Counted from the first letter of the stretch, positions 1-5,762 are shown. The stretch is DNA of 6,407 bases from Methylococcaceae bacterium (GCA_947506075.1 CANNNN010000153.1:1-6407); one strand, 5' to 3'. The notes: a model not told the origin generated them from the sequence alone. Numbers and translations are program-made.

Positions 1-594
1 CCCTGCCAAGTGAGCATCCTTTGACGGTAATACGTCAGCGACTACTTCCAGGCGCTTCCAAGCAGGAACTGGGGTTTCGCAATGCTTCTTGGGAACAAAT
101 GACGACTCTTCCACCAGTGTCATTTTGTGAATATAACGCGGGCAATTCGGAAACATGTCTCGCAGCTTTATCCGCAAGATCATTTCAGCTTCAGGCCAAT
201 GGCTCATTAGCGGATCATTTTCTTGCACAAAAGCACTACCGTTAAATCGAAGGCGAGCTTGTCGTTGGAAATCTACAAATAACAGACTGACATTCTCATT
301 AACCAAAACATTGCCTGCTGATAAATACATTCCACTTCCATCATATAGCGGAAAGGCAACCGTACTCTCATCGAGAACTTTGACCAGTCCTACGCTTCCG
401 CCCTTGTAAGAACATGACGGACGACCCTCTAAATCAACCGTAGCAAAGAAAAACATGTTTTGTTCTTCTATGAAAACCTTGTCTTCCGGGCTAATTTGAT
501 TTGAGACAATGGCTTCAACTAATCGATCAGCCATTCGCTGGGTATCAAACTGACTTTGCCATTTACGACTGCCCTCGTGATAAAACTCACTCAT
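1..594 (-). CDS. Pyridoxamine 5'-phosphate oxidase-like (PPOX) FMN-binding family protein, C-terminus cut by window edge
   Basis: The minus strand is open for 198 codons from the ATG at 594-592 to base 1 with no stop, so the gene runs off the window. The translation begins MSEFYHEGSRKWQSQFDTQR and has a conserved core around residues 43-66 (FFFATVDLEGRPSCSYKGG), then FPLYDGSGMYLSAGN (81-95), LLFVDF (104-109) and MFPNCPRYIHKM (147-158). This is the pattern of a well-populated bacterial family of about 200 residues in the split-barrel PNPOx-like fold, so only a few C-terminal residues are probably missing. Family members are expected to be soluble cytoplasmic FMN flavoproteins. The substrate is generally unknown, and I do not infer vitamin B6 synthesis. 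The start is preceded by a GAGAA purine stretch about 8 bases upstream. It lies 49 bases downstream of the decayed tetR gene on the same strand, so the two probably once formed a regulator-target pair. Family assignment is confident; function is not. Confidence 0.85.
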   Translation of the reverse strand, partial: MSEFYHEGSRKWQSQFDTQRMADRLVEAIVSNQISPEDKVFIEEQNMFFFATVDLEGRPSCSYKGGSVGLVKVLDESTVAFPLYDGSGMYLSAGNVLVNENVSLLFVDFQRQARLRFNGSAFVQENDPLMSHWPEAEMILRIKLRDMFPNCPRYIHKMTLVEESSFVPKKHCETPVPAWKRLEVVADVLPSKDAHLAG

Positions 595-643
595 AGATTT
601 TTCTCAACATAATATTTAACAATGATTTGATACAGCTTGCTCA

Positions 644-1183
644 TTACAAGCTGCCCTCAATAAGTGTGATAGCCGCCTGCTTGGCCTGTGCGGCTGAACC
701 TGAATCACGCTTCATTTGTTCTGAGACAATTGCACCTTCAATCAAAAGACTAAGCTGAACCGCTAAGCTTTCCGGTTGTATCGAACCGCACTGCTTTGCT
801 AAGTCAGCAATGTAGTTTCTAAATTTATCATAGAACTCTGCATAGACCTAATGAACAGGATTGCCTTCCACCGGAAACTCAGCCGCTGCATTAATAAATG
901 CACAACCTCGAAACTCAGGAATATCCAGCCATTCTACAATCACATCAAAAATCGCCAATAACTTTGCTTTAGGATTGTCGGCTTTCCCTTCGAGCTGCTC
1001 TACAAACCAGGTTGTAAAGTCTTCATCCCGCTGGCGTAGAAATGCGACCACCAACTCATCCTTAGAGGGAAAATACTTGTAAAGGCTCATTTTTGTTGTA
1101 TTTGCGCCCTTCGCAATAGCTTCAACCTCAGTCGCCCGCACACACTGGCTATAAAATAGATCTGATGCTGTTTGAAGTATTCC
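644..1183 (-). pseudogene. TetR-family transcriptional regulator, 5'-truncated and interrupted by an amber stop
   Basis: Reading leftwards from about 1183, the frame encodes ILQTASDLFYSQ followed by a helix-turn-helix (ATEVEAIAKGANTTKMSLYK) and YFPSKDELVVAFLRQRDEDF, the DNA-binding domain typical of TetR regulators. The ligand/dimer domain follows (IFDVIVEWLDIPEFRGCAF, then AAAEFPVEGNPVH). A TAG codon at 850-848 interrupts it. The same frame then continues for 67 sensible residues (VYAEFYDKF through QLSLLIEGAIVSEQ to ITLIEGSL) to a TAA at 646-644, so this is one nonsense change and not a frameshift. The first residues and start codon are missing: the reading frame upstream of about 1183 is IS66 tnpB sequence. 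Within the helix-turn-helix, a position that is usually Gly before VRAT is Cys, and another usually Gly after RAT is Glu, as expected for relaxed constraint. It probably once regulated the PPOX-like gene just downstream. Its inactivity is inferred from the truncation plus the stop. Confidence 0.88.
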
Positions 1184-1306
1184 GGCGCAAGGCGCATCAC
1201 CTAAAGCTTGCTGCACATGAGCCGACAAGCCATCAATGCCACGGCGCCTATCCACCGGCTCGACCGCCAACAAGATCTGAGCCGGTGTCGCATCCAAGCC
1301 AGGCAT
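1184..1306 (-). pseudogene. tnpB: IS66-type accessory protein TnpB, N-terminal fragment fused in frame to tetR
   Basis: From the ATG at 1306-1304 the minus strand encodes MPGLDATPAQILLAVEPVD, then RRRGIDGLSAHVQQALGD and APCAG. The AVEPVDxRxGIDGL pattern is the N-terminal signature of IS66 Orf2/TnpB, whose full length is roughly 110-120 residues. About 41 residues remain before the frame passes into the TetR sequence ILQTASDLF at about 1183. The frame is open further upstream to a GTG at 1327, but that segment overlaps tnpA and the ATG fits the family better. TnpB is required for IS66 transposition in elements studied, so this truncated form should be inactive. The fusion with TetR looks like an accident of deletion; whether any chimeric protein is made is unknown. 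Confidence 0.82.
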
Positions 1307-1581
1307 CGCAGCAACTCCGCCAGCCACTGTGCCGAAACCGATATGGGGAGCTCTAGTCGATGTCCCTGGACGAGTTGCAGCAGCATCGACTCAGGCGGCG
1401 AAGACTGAATCTGAACAGGAATCAGTATTGGCGAGTCAGCCGTTCGCTGGGATCTGAATGCATGCAACTGGCTTGAAAAGGTATGCGCATCCAAACCCTG
1501 CTGCCGGCAATAGGCCGCTTGCGATAAGCCGCTGTTCTGCCAGGTTTCAATATGAATTTTCCAGTTTGCTGATAACACCAT
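1201..1581 (-). CDS. tnpA: IS66-type accessory protein TnpA (first ORF of the element), probably with a lost stop
   Basis: The protein of 126 residues starts at the ATG 1581-1579, preceded by GAGGATGAGTC, which offers a GAGG ribosome site at normal spacing. WKIHIETWQNSGLSQAAYCRQ (residues 7-27) followed by GLDAHTFSSQL is the helix-turn-helix-like N-terminus of IS66 TnpA, and LELPISVSAQWLAELLRCLA (76-95) is its usual C-terminal end. After Ala95 the reading frame continues for 31 residues (WMRHRLRSCWRSS and on) that look like out-of-frame tnpB and resemble nothing in the family. A G-to-A change in the Trp96 codon region would create TAG there while staying synonymous for Leu in tnpB, so I infer the original stop was lost. 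Known role: an accessory protein of IS66 transposition. Here it belongs to a truncated element lacking tnpC and should be without function. Confidence 0.8.
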   Translation of the reverse strand: MVLSANWKIHIETWQNSGLSQAAYCRQQGLDAHTFSSQLHAFRSQRTADSPILIPVQIQSSPPESMLLQLVQGHRLELPISVSAQWLAELLRCLAWMRHRLRSCWRSSRWIGAVALMACRLMCSKL

Positions 1582-1637
1582 GACTCATCCTCATTCAAAA
1601 TGATAAGGATGACTGATTTTGCTATGGGAAAATAGAT

Positions 1638-1656
1638 GGCTGGACTGGGCGCTTAC
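1638..1656 (-). repeat. IS66-type terminal inverted repeat, outer end at 1656
   Basis: Read on the minus strand from 1656 inward, the sequence is GTAAGCGCCCAGTCCAGCC. IS66-family ends characteristically begin GTAAGCG, and this lies 75 bases upstream of the tnpA start, the expected place. Immediately outside it, from 1657 on the plus strand, begins a different transposase reading frame. The matching right-end repeat is not in the window. Confidence 0.72.
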
Positions 1657-1849
1657 CCAAAAACGATGGAAAATTGAGGGGCTCCATAAGTCGTTAAAAT
1701 CCAATGCGGGCTTGGCTAAGTCGCCAACCCGCACGATTACTACCCAGAACAATCATGTCTTTATGTCGATCTATGCGGTGTTCAAGCTGGAATGTCTGAA
1801 GATTAAGCATAAGGCCAACCATTTTGTGTTAAGGGCTAAGCTATTCATT
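1657..1849 (+). pseudogene. C-terminal fragment of an IS4-type DDE transposase
   Basis: From the CAA codon at 1658 the plus strand reads QKRWKIEGLHKSLKSN, then AGLAKSPTRTITTQNNHVF and MSIYAVFKLECLKIK, ending near LRAKLFI. R-x3-E-x6-K matches the YREK signature of IS4-like transposases, where Glu (codon 1676-1678) is the third catalytic acid. The Tyr that should sit three residues before the Arg would fall on the codon ending at base 1657, exactly where the IS66 end was inserted. About 64 residues survive; the rest of the protein and its left end are missing. The frame appears to start earlier (an ATG at 1619), but those codons are IS66 end sequence. Assignment to IS4 or a relative such as IS701 rests on the motif and memory of similar C-termini. 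It is non-functional. Confidence 0.72.
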
Positions 1850-2062
1850 TTTTGGGCCGGAAGAAATGAGATTCTGCAAGCCTGGTATAGAAGGGGAAAC
1901 GTCTATACCAGTAATGGTGTCGTTAAATTCGTTAAACAATTACTGGTTCATCTACCCAGCAAAATGCGGTTTATTACTCGAGCCGATAGTGGTTATTTTT
2001 TCGGAACCTTATTGGACTTGCTGGATGCCCATAAACATGGCTATCTGATCAAGGTCAAGCTA
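1850..2062 (+). pseudogene. Internal fragment of an IS1380-type transposase
   Basis: In the same frame as the preceding fragment, the plus strand continues with NEILQAWYRRGNVYTSNG, VVKFVKQLLVHLPSKM, RFITRADSGYFFGTLLDLL and HGYLIKVKL. This matches the central part of IS1380-family transposases, with the Asp of RADSGYF in the position of the second catalytic acid. The similarity begins near 1855-1865 and stops abruptly at about 2062, so both the N-terminal part with the first Asp and the C-terminal part with the Glu are missing. About 65-70 residues remain. Being in frame with the IS4-type scrap makes one continuous open reading frame (to a TAA at 2084-2086), but this is a chance join of unrelated pieces. 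The left boundary is uncertain by about 10 bases. Confidence 0.75.
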
Positions 2063-2063
2063 G

Positions 2064-2096
2064 TTGTCGCCGACCGAGCAGGGTAATTGTCGCCGA
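2064..2096. repeat. 10-base direct repeat TTGTCGCCGA, possible end of another insertion sequence
   Basis: TTGTCGCCGA occurs at 2064-2073 and again at 2087-2096, a period of 23 bases, immediately after the point where the IS1380-type frame breaks. Closely spaced direct repeats with a period near 20 bases are seen at the ends of some elements (for example IS21-like ones), where they act as transposase sites. I cannot identify the element, and no coding sequence of it is visible. The downstream limit of this remnant, somewhere between 2100 and 2170, cannot be set. Confidence 0.45.
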
Positions 2097-2172
2097 ACAA
2101 TTTTTAAGTGCTTTTAATGCGATTGCCCTGGTTTGGTAGCCAGTTTGGGATGAACTGCTCCCACTTATGGTT

Positions 2173-2178
2173 TATAAT
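2173..2178 (+). promoter_or_regulatory. Candidate sigma-70 -10 box for the prfB-lysS operon
   Basis: A perfect TATAAT lies 74 bases upstream of the prfB start, in an AT-rich stretch between the IS remnants and the gene. The best partner at suitable distance is TGAACT at 2151-2156 (16-base spacer), which matches the -35 consensus at only three of six positions, and there is no TGn extension. The remaining sequence 2100-2252 shows no gene. Because IS debris ends only some 70-110 bases upstream, this is likely the native operon promoter, though no transcript start can be read from sequence. Confidence 0.45.
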
Positions 2179-2252
2179 AACTGACTGTTAAAATTATCAT
2201 CGACCGGCGTTGCTAGGCGTTGGTTCTGAGTGTCATTGGTTAAATACACCTC

Positions 2253-3351
2253 ATGCAAGAAATAAACCCGATAAAATATAAAATAGCCGACTTAAAAAGT
2301 CGTGGCGATGCCCTTAGGAGGTATCTTTGACTTTGACCTTAAGAGCGAGCGTTTAGTCGAAGTTTTAAGAGAACTGGAAAACCCGAAAATTTGGGATAAG
2401 CCAGAAGAAGCTCAGGCTCTGGGTAAGGAGCGTGGCCAACTGGAAATCATCGTTAACACCATTAATGATTTGGAGCGAGGCCTTTCTGACGCAGAAGAAC
2501 TGTTACTGATGGCGGTAGAAGAAGACGATGAAGACACGGTTGAGACCGTCGTCGATGATCTGGCTCACTTTGAAAAAAGGGTTGCAGACCTGGAGTTTCG
2601 GCGCATGTTCTCCGGGCAAATGGACGCCAACAATGCGTTTCTGGACATACAGTCCGGCTCTGGCGGCACCGAAGCCCAGGATTGGGCATCTATAATCGAA
2701 CGCATGTATTTGCGTTGGGGCGAGCGCAAAGGCTTTAAAACCGAATTGATCGAAGAATCATCGGGCGATGTGGCCGGTATTAAAAGTGCGACGATTCGAT
2801 TTGAAGGTGAATATGCCTACGGCTGGCTACGCACCGAAACCGGTGTACATCGTCTGGTCAGAAAGTCGCCGTTCGACTCCGGAAATCGCCGTCATACCTC
2901 ATTTGCGTCGGTGTTCGTGGCGCCTGAAATCGACGACGATATCGACATCGACATCAATCCCGCCGATATACGCGTCGATGTTTACCGTGCCAGCGGCGCG
3001 GGTGGTCAGCATATCAACAAAACTGAATCGGCTGTGCGTATGACCCACAACCCGACCGGTATCGTCGTGCAATGCCAGAGTGACCGCTCGCAGCATAAAA
3101 ACCGCGACACCGCGATGAAGCAATTGAAAGCTAAGTTGTATGAACTGGAAATGCGCAAGCGTAGCGAAACGGCTCAGGCTTTGGAAGACACCAAGTCGGA
3201 CATAGGTTGGGGCAGCCAGATTCGCTCTTATGTTTTGGATCAGTCGCGGATCAAGGATTTACGCACCAATGTCGAAACCGGCAACACTCAGGCGGTACTG
3301 GATGGCGATCTGGATCAGTTTATTGAGGCTAGTTTGAAAAGCGGCTTATAA
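2253..3351 (+). CDS. prfB: Peptide chain release factor 2 (RF2), expressed by programmed +1 frameshift
   Basis: RF2 recognises UGA and UAA stop codons in the ribosomal A site and triggers hydrolysis of peptidyl-tRNA. Translation starts at ATG 2253 (the only start in frame 0, since TAA lies at 2241-2243), reads 25 codons (MQEINPIKYK to RRYL), meets TGA at 2328-2330, and continues in +1 from GAC at 2329. The joined protein has 365 residues, the same as E. coli RF2. The stop-recognition tripeptide SPF is at residues 205-207 and the catalytic GGQ at 250-252, identical numbering to E. coli; residue 246 is Ala, as in most bacteria, not the Thr of E. coli K-12. The N-terminal helical domain precedes these, and the end is FIEASLKSGL. 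No good Shine-Dalgarno precedes the ATG. An annotation starting at GTG 2302 in the +1 frame would be wrong. lysS follows after 34 bases, so they are probably one operon. Confidence 0.97.
2286..2306 (+). other. Stem-loop in the prfB leader codons just before the frameshift site
   Basis: CGACTT (2288-2293) and AAGTCG (2297-2302) are perfectly complementary around an AAA loop; a slightly different pairing extends to GCC (2286-2288) with GGC (2304-2306), leaving a two-base bulge. The hairpin ends 9 bases before the AGGAGG element, near the trailing edge of a ribosome sitting at the CTT. It is visible in the sequence; any role in frameshifting or translation is inference. Confidence 0.45.
2316..2331 (+). 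promoter_or_regulatory. prfB programmed +1 frameshift site (autoregulatory)
   Basis: AGGAGG (2316-2321), a three-base TAT spacer, then CTT TGA C (2325-2331). This is the classic RF2 arrangement: the internal anti-Shine-Dalgarno match pulls the ribosome, peptidyl-tRNA-Leu slips from CUU to UUU, and UGA followed by C terminates poorly. When RF2 is scarce the ribosome shifts and makes RF2; when it is plentiful translation stops after 25 codons. Here the pairing element is a perfect AGGAGG, where E. coli has AGGGGG. In the zero frame the UGA is followed by a second TGA (2334-2336) and a TAA (2340-2342). Confidence 0.96.
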
Positions 3352-3385
3352 ACACATACTAAAACAACAAGAGTTATCAAATAAA

Positions 3386-4885
3386 ATGTCAGAAATTCAG
3401 CAAGACGAACAAGAACAAATCAAACAACGCCGCAGCAAATTAAACGAGTTGCGCGAGAACGGCGGCATTGCGTTCCCTACCGATTTCCGCCGCAATGTGG
3501 TGGCAGGTGAACTGCTGGCCGAATATGGCGAAAAAACCAAGGAAGAACTCGAAGCGGAGCCGATTCGGGTAAAACTTGCCGGTCGGATGATGACACGGCG
3601 GGTGATGGGCAAGGCAAGTTTTGCGCATATTCAGGACATGTCCGGAAAAATCCAGCTCTATGTGACCCGCGATACGCTGCCCGAAAACTTCTACAACGAG
3701 CAGTTCAAGAAATGGGATATCGGCGACATACTCGGCGCGGAAGGCGTATTGTTTGTCACCCAAACCGGTGAACTGAGCGTCAAGGTCGATGATATTCGTT
3801 TGCTGACCAAAGCCCTGCGCCCACTGCCTGAAAAATTCCACGGTCTGGCCGATCAGGAAATTAAATACCGCCAGCGTTATCTTGATTTGATCATGAGCGA
3901 AAGCTCGCGCAATACCTTTTTGATCCGCTCCAAGGTGGTCGCCTATATCCGCCAGTTTTTGATCGAGCGTCAGTTTCTGGAAGTAGAAACGCCGATGATG
4001 CAGATGATCCCCGGCGGCGCAACCGCGCGTCCGTTTACGACTTTTCATAATGCGCTGGATATGGAGCTGTATTTGCGCATCGCGCCGGAACTGTATTTAA
4101 AACGTCTGGTGGTCGGCGGTTTCGAGCGGGTTTTTGAAATTAACCGCAATTTCCGCAACGAGGGTTTATCGACACGTCACAATCCCGAATTTACCATGCT
4201 GGAATTTTATCAGGCCTATGCGGAATATCAGGATTTGATGGATTTAACCGAAGCCATGTTGCGCGGCGTCGCGGTTGAAGTGCTGGGAATAACGGAGATT
4301 ACCTATCAGGGCGAACAATACGATTTCGGCAAGCCCTTTGATCGTATGACCGTGTTTGATTCGATTCTGCACTTTAATCCTGATTTAACAGCCGGTGATA
4401 TTGATAACCGCGAGTCTGCGGTAAAAGTCGCACTAGGCTTGGGCATTGCGATTAAAGACGGTTACGGTCTGGGCAAGATACAGATCGAGATATTTGAAAA
4501 AACCGTCGAAAGCAAGCTGATGAACCCGACCTTTATTACCGCTTATCCGGTTGAGGTCTCGCCTCTGGCGAGACGTAATGATGAAAATCCGCATGTTGCT
4601 GATCGGTTTGAGTTTTTTGTCGGTGGACGGGAAATTGCCAATGGTTTTACCGAGCTGAATGACGCCGAAGATCAGGCTGCTCGCTTCCAGAAACAGGTCG
4701 AAGAAAAAGAGGCCGGCGATGATGAAGCGATGCATTTTGACGCCGATTATATTATCGCGCTGGAGCATGGCATGCCGCCGACTGCAGGGGAGGGCATAGG
4801 CATCGACCGGTTGGTCATGCTGTTTGCCGATGCGCCGTCAATACGTGATGTGTTATTGTTCCCGCATATGCGGCCTAAGGGTTAG
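3386..4885 (+). CDS. lysS: Lysyl-tRNA synthetase, class II
   Basis: This enzyme charges tRNA-Lys with lysine using ATP, in the cytoplasm as a homodimer. The 499-residue product has the expected layout: an N-terminal extension, an OB-fold anticodon-binding domain (about 62-145, VKLAGRMMTRRVMGKASFAH onward), and the class II catalytic domain. Motif 1 lies near 180-205 (FLEVETPMM, with its invariant Pro), motif 2 at about 250-280 (FEINRNFRNEG and RHNPEFTMLEFYQAY), and motif 3 at about 462-492 (PPTAGEGIGIDRLVMLF, Arg475). E. coli LysRS is 505 residues, so the gene is full length. The ATG at 3386 is preceded only by a weak AAGAG about 12 bases upstream, so translational coupling to prfB, 34 bases earlier, is plausible. 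Nothing in it is unusual. Confidence 0.97.
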   Translation: MSEIQQDEQEQIKQRRSKLNELRENGGIAFPTDFRRNVVAGELLAEYGEKTKEELEAEPIRVKLAGRMMTRRVMGKASFAHIQDMSGKIQLYVTRDTLPENFYNEQFKKWDIGDILGAEGVLFVTQTGELSVKVDDIRLLTKALRPLPEKFHGLADQEIKYRQRYLDLIMSESSRNTFLIRSKVVAYIRQFLIERQFLEVETPMMQMIPGGATARPFTTFHNALDMELYLRIAPELYLKRLVVGGFERVFEINRNFRNEGLSTRHNPEFTMLEFYQAYAEYQDLMDLTEAMLRGVAVEVLGITEITYQGEQYDFGKPFDRMTVFDSILHFNPDLTAGDIDNRESAVKVALGLGIAIKDGYGLGKIQIEIFEKTVESKLMNPTFITAYPVEVSPLARRNDENPHVADRFEFFVGGREIANGFTELNDAEDQAARFQKQVEEKEAGDDEAMHFDADYIIALEHGMPPTAGEGIGIDRLVMLFADAPSIRDVLLFPHMRPKG

Positions 4886-4901
4886 ATCTAAAGCTCAGGA
4901 A

Positions 4902-4935
4902 ACTGGGTAGGGCGTGCTGTGTGCGCCTTCTCAGT
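4902..4935. terminator. Imperfect hairpin between convergent lysS and gloB
   Basis: ACTGGGTAGGGCG (4902-4914) can pair with GCGCCTTCTCAGT (about 4923-4935), with one G-T wobble, one T-T mismatch and one bulged G, around a loop of about nine bases. It lies 17 bases after the lysS stop and 16 bases after the gloB stop. On the lysS strand no T-run follows (CCCCTGGG instead), and on the gloB strand only TTT follows. It is a candidate bidirectional terminator or end-stabilising stem, but a weak one by the usual criteria. Confidence 0.4.
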
Positions 4936-4950
4936 CCCCTGGGCAGTCCG

Positions 4951-5715
4951 TTAAGAATTATCCTTCAAGCGCCTAATTTGCGCAAAAACCTCTACCGGTT
5001 TTCTGCTCATCATCTTAATCGTTTCCTGCAACGCCCAGCTGTCTTCCCTGAAAAACGGATTAGTCGCCAGTTCCTGTGCTATCGTCGATGGCACCGTCGG
5101 CAAGTGTTTTGCCCTCAGCTGATCGATAACAGTCATTCTTTGCTGTAACTGCAGGTTTCCGGGTTCTACTGTTAACGCAAACCGGCCATTGGCTTGTGTG
5201 TATTCATGGGCACAATAAATTCGGGTCGCTACCGGCAAGACCTTTAATTTCTGCAACGAACACCACATCTGTTCGGCAGTACCTTCAAACAATCTGCCGC
5301 AACCCATTACAAACAACGTGTCCCCGCAAAACAGCGCCTGTTCTTCAGTAAAATGATAAACAATATGGCCGCTGGTATGCCCTGGTGTCGAGATGATTCT
5401 GATAGCATGCTTGCCAAGTGTTATCAGATCGCCGTCGCCTAGGCCATGATCAAAACCGGGGATTCTATGCTGGTCAGCATGAGCCGCAATAATCGTGCAG
5501 CCGGTTTTTTGTTTTAGCTCCAGATTTCCGCCAATATGGTCCGAATGATGATGGGTATTTAGAATGCAAGTTAACTGCCAACCCTTTTCTTCCAGCACGT
5601 CCAGAACCGGCTGGGCAAGCGCAGGGTCTACCGCAGCGGCTTCGCCCGAGACAGGATCGTGAATCAGATAAATGTAATTATCGTTTAAGACCGGGAGTTG
5701 CAGGATAGTCAGCAT
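4951..5715 (-). CDS. gloB: Hydroxyacylglutathione hydrolase (glyoxalase II)
   Basis: Glyoxalase II hydrolyses S-lactoylglutathione to D-lactate and glutathione, the second step of methylglyoxal detoxification. The 254-residue protein is a metallo-beta-lactamase-fold enzyme of normal length. Its metal ligands are all present: THHHSDH at 54-60 (His55, His57, Asp59, His60), His113 in GHTSGH, Asp132 in GDTLF and His170 in YCAHEY. The CGRLFEGT segment (139-146) and the C-terminal helical part with NPFFRED and RKPVEVFAQIRRLKDN are typical of GloB and separate it from other members of the fold. There is no signal peptide, fitting a cytoplasmic enzyme. The ATG at 5715 has a good AAGGA ribosome site about 10 bases upstream. 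The preceding gene on the same strand ends 47 bases before it, so the two may be co-transcribed; no gloA is in the window. Confidence 0.96.
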   Translation of the reverse strand: MLTILQLPVLNDNYIYLIHDPVSGEAAAVDPALAQPVLDVLEEKGWQLTCILNTHHHSDHIGGNLELKQKTGCTIIAAHADQHRIPGFDHGLGDGDLITLGKHAIRIISTPGHTSGHIVYHFTEEQALFCGDTLFVMGCGRLFEGTAEQMWCSLQKLKVLPVATRIYCAHEYTQANGRFALTVEPGNLQLQQRMTVIDQLRAKHLPTVPSTIAQELATNPFFREDSWALQETIKMMSRKPVEVFAQIRRLKDNS

Positions 5716-5762
5716 GATATCAATTCCTTACGAAGCCAGACCTAACGCTAGCCCGGCACAGA

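Larger units (their letters stand above)
1184..1656 (-). mobile_element. Truncated IS66-family insertion sequence (left end, tnpA, 5' part of tnpB)
   Basis: About 473 bases of one end of an IS66-family element read on the minus strand: a terminal sequence beginning GTAAGCG at 1656, a short leader, tnpA and the first third of tnpB. The rest of tnpB, the tnpC transposase and the right end are absent; at about 1183 the sequence switches to a TetR gene. The outer end is inside another transposase gene, so IS66 inserted there first and a deletion then joined its interior to tetR. A target duplication cannot be checked because the other end is gone. The element's own leader points towards tetR and the PPOX-like gene, so any promoter in it would now read into them. 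Confidence 0.82.

Noticed and set aside
21..409. Two plus-strand open frames in the first 410 bases
   Set aside because: They lie antisense to the PPOX-like gene, whose minus-strand translation matches a known family over its full length; the plus-strand products show no motif.
848..1327. A 159-residue functional TetR protein
   Set aside because: Its first 49 residues are translated IS66 sequence, and it ends at an amber codon inside a frame that continues as TetR for another 67 residues, so it is a chimeric pseudogene.
861..1408. Plus-strand open frames opposite the tetR and IS66 remnants
   Set aside because: They are antisense shadows of the TetR, TnpB and TnpA coding sequence with no ribosome site or recognisable domain.
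2179..2252. A riboswitch or structured leader upstream of prfB
   Set aside because: Only about 70 bases separate the likely -10 box from the start codon. I found no conserved aptamer sequence, and prfB already has its own frameshift control.
2302..3351. A release factor 2 starting at GTG 2302
   Set aside because: This open frame starts inside the 25-codon zero-frame leader; the true start is ATG 2253 with a +1 shift at 2327-2329, which gives the 365-residue length of E. coli RF2.
3440..4048. A 202-codon open frame on the minus strand within lysS
   Set aside because: It is fully antisense to the clear lysyl-tRNA synthetase gene, has no recognisable motif, and its composition mirrors the lysS codons.
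4433..4768. A 111-codon minus-strand open frame inside lysS
   Set aside because: It is antisense to the catalytic domain and motif-bearing part of LysRS, with no independent support.
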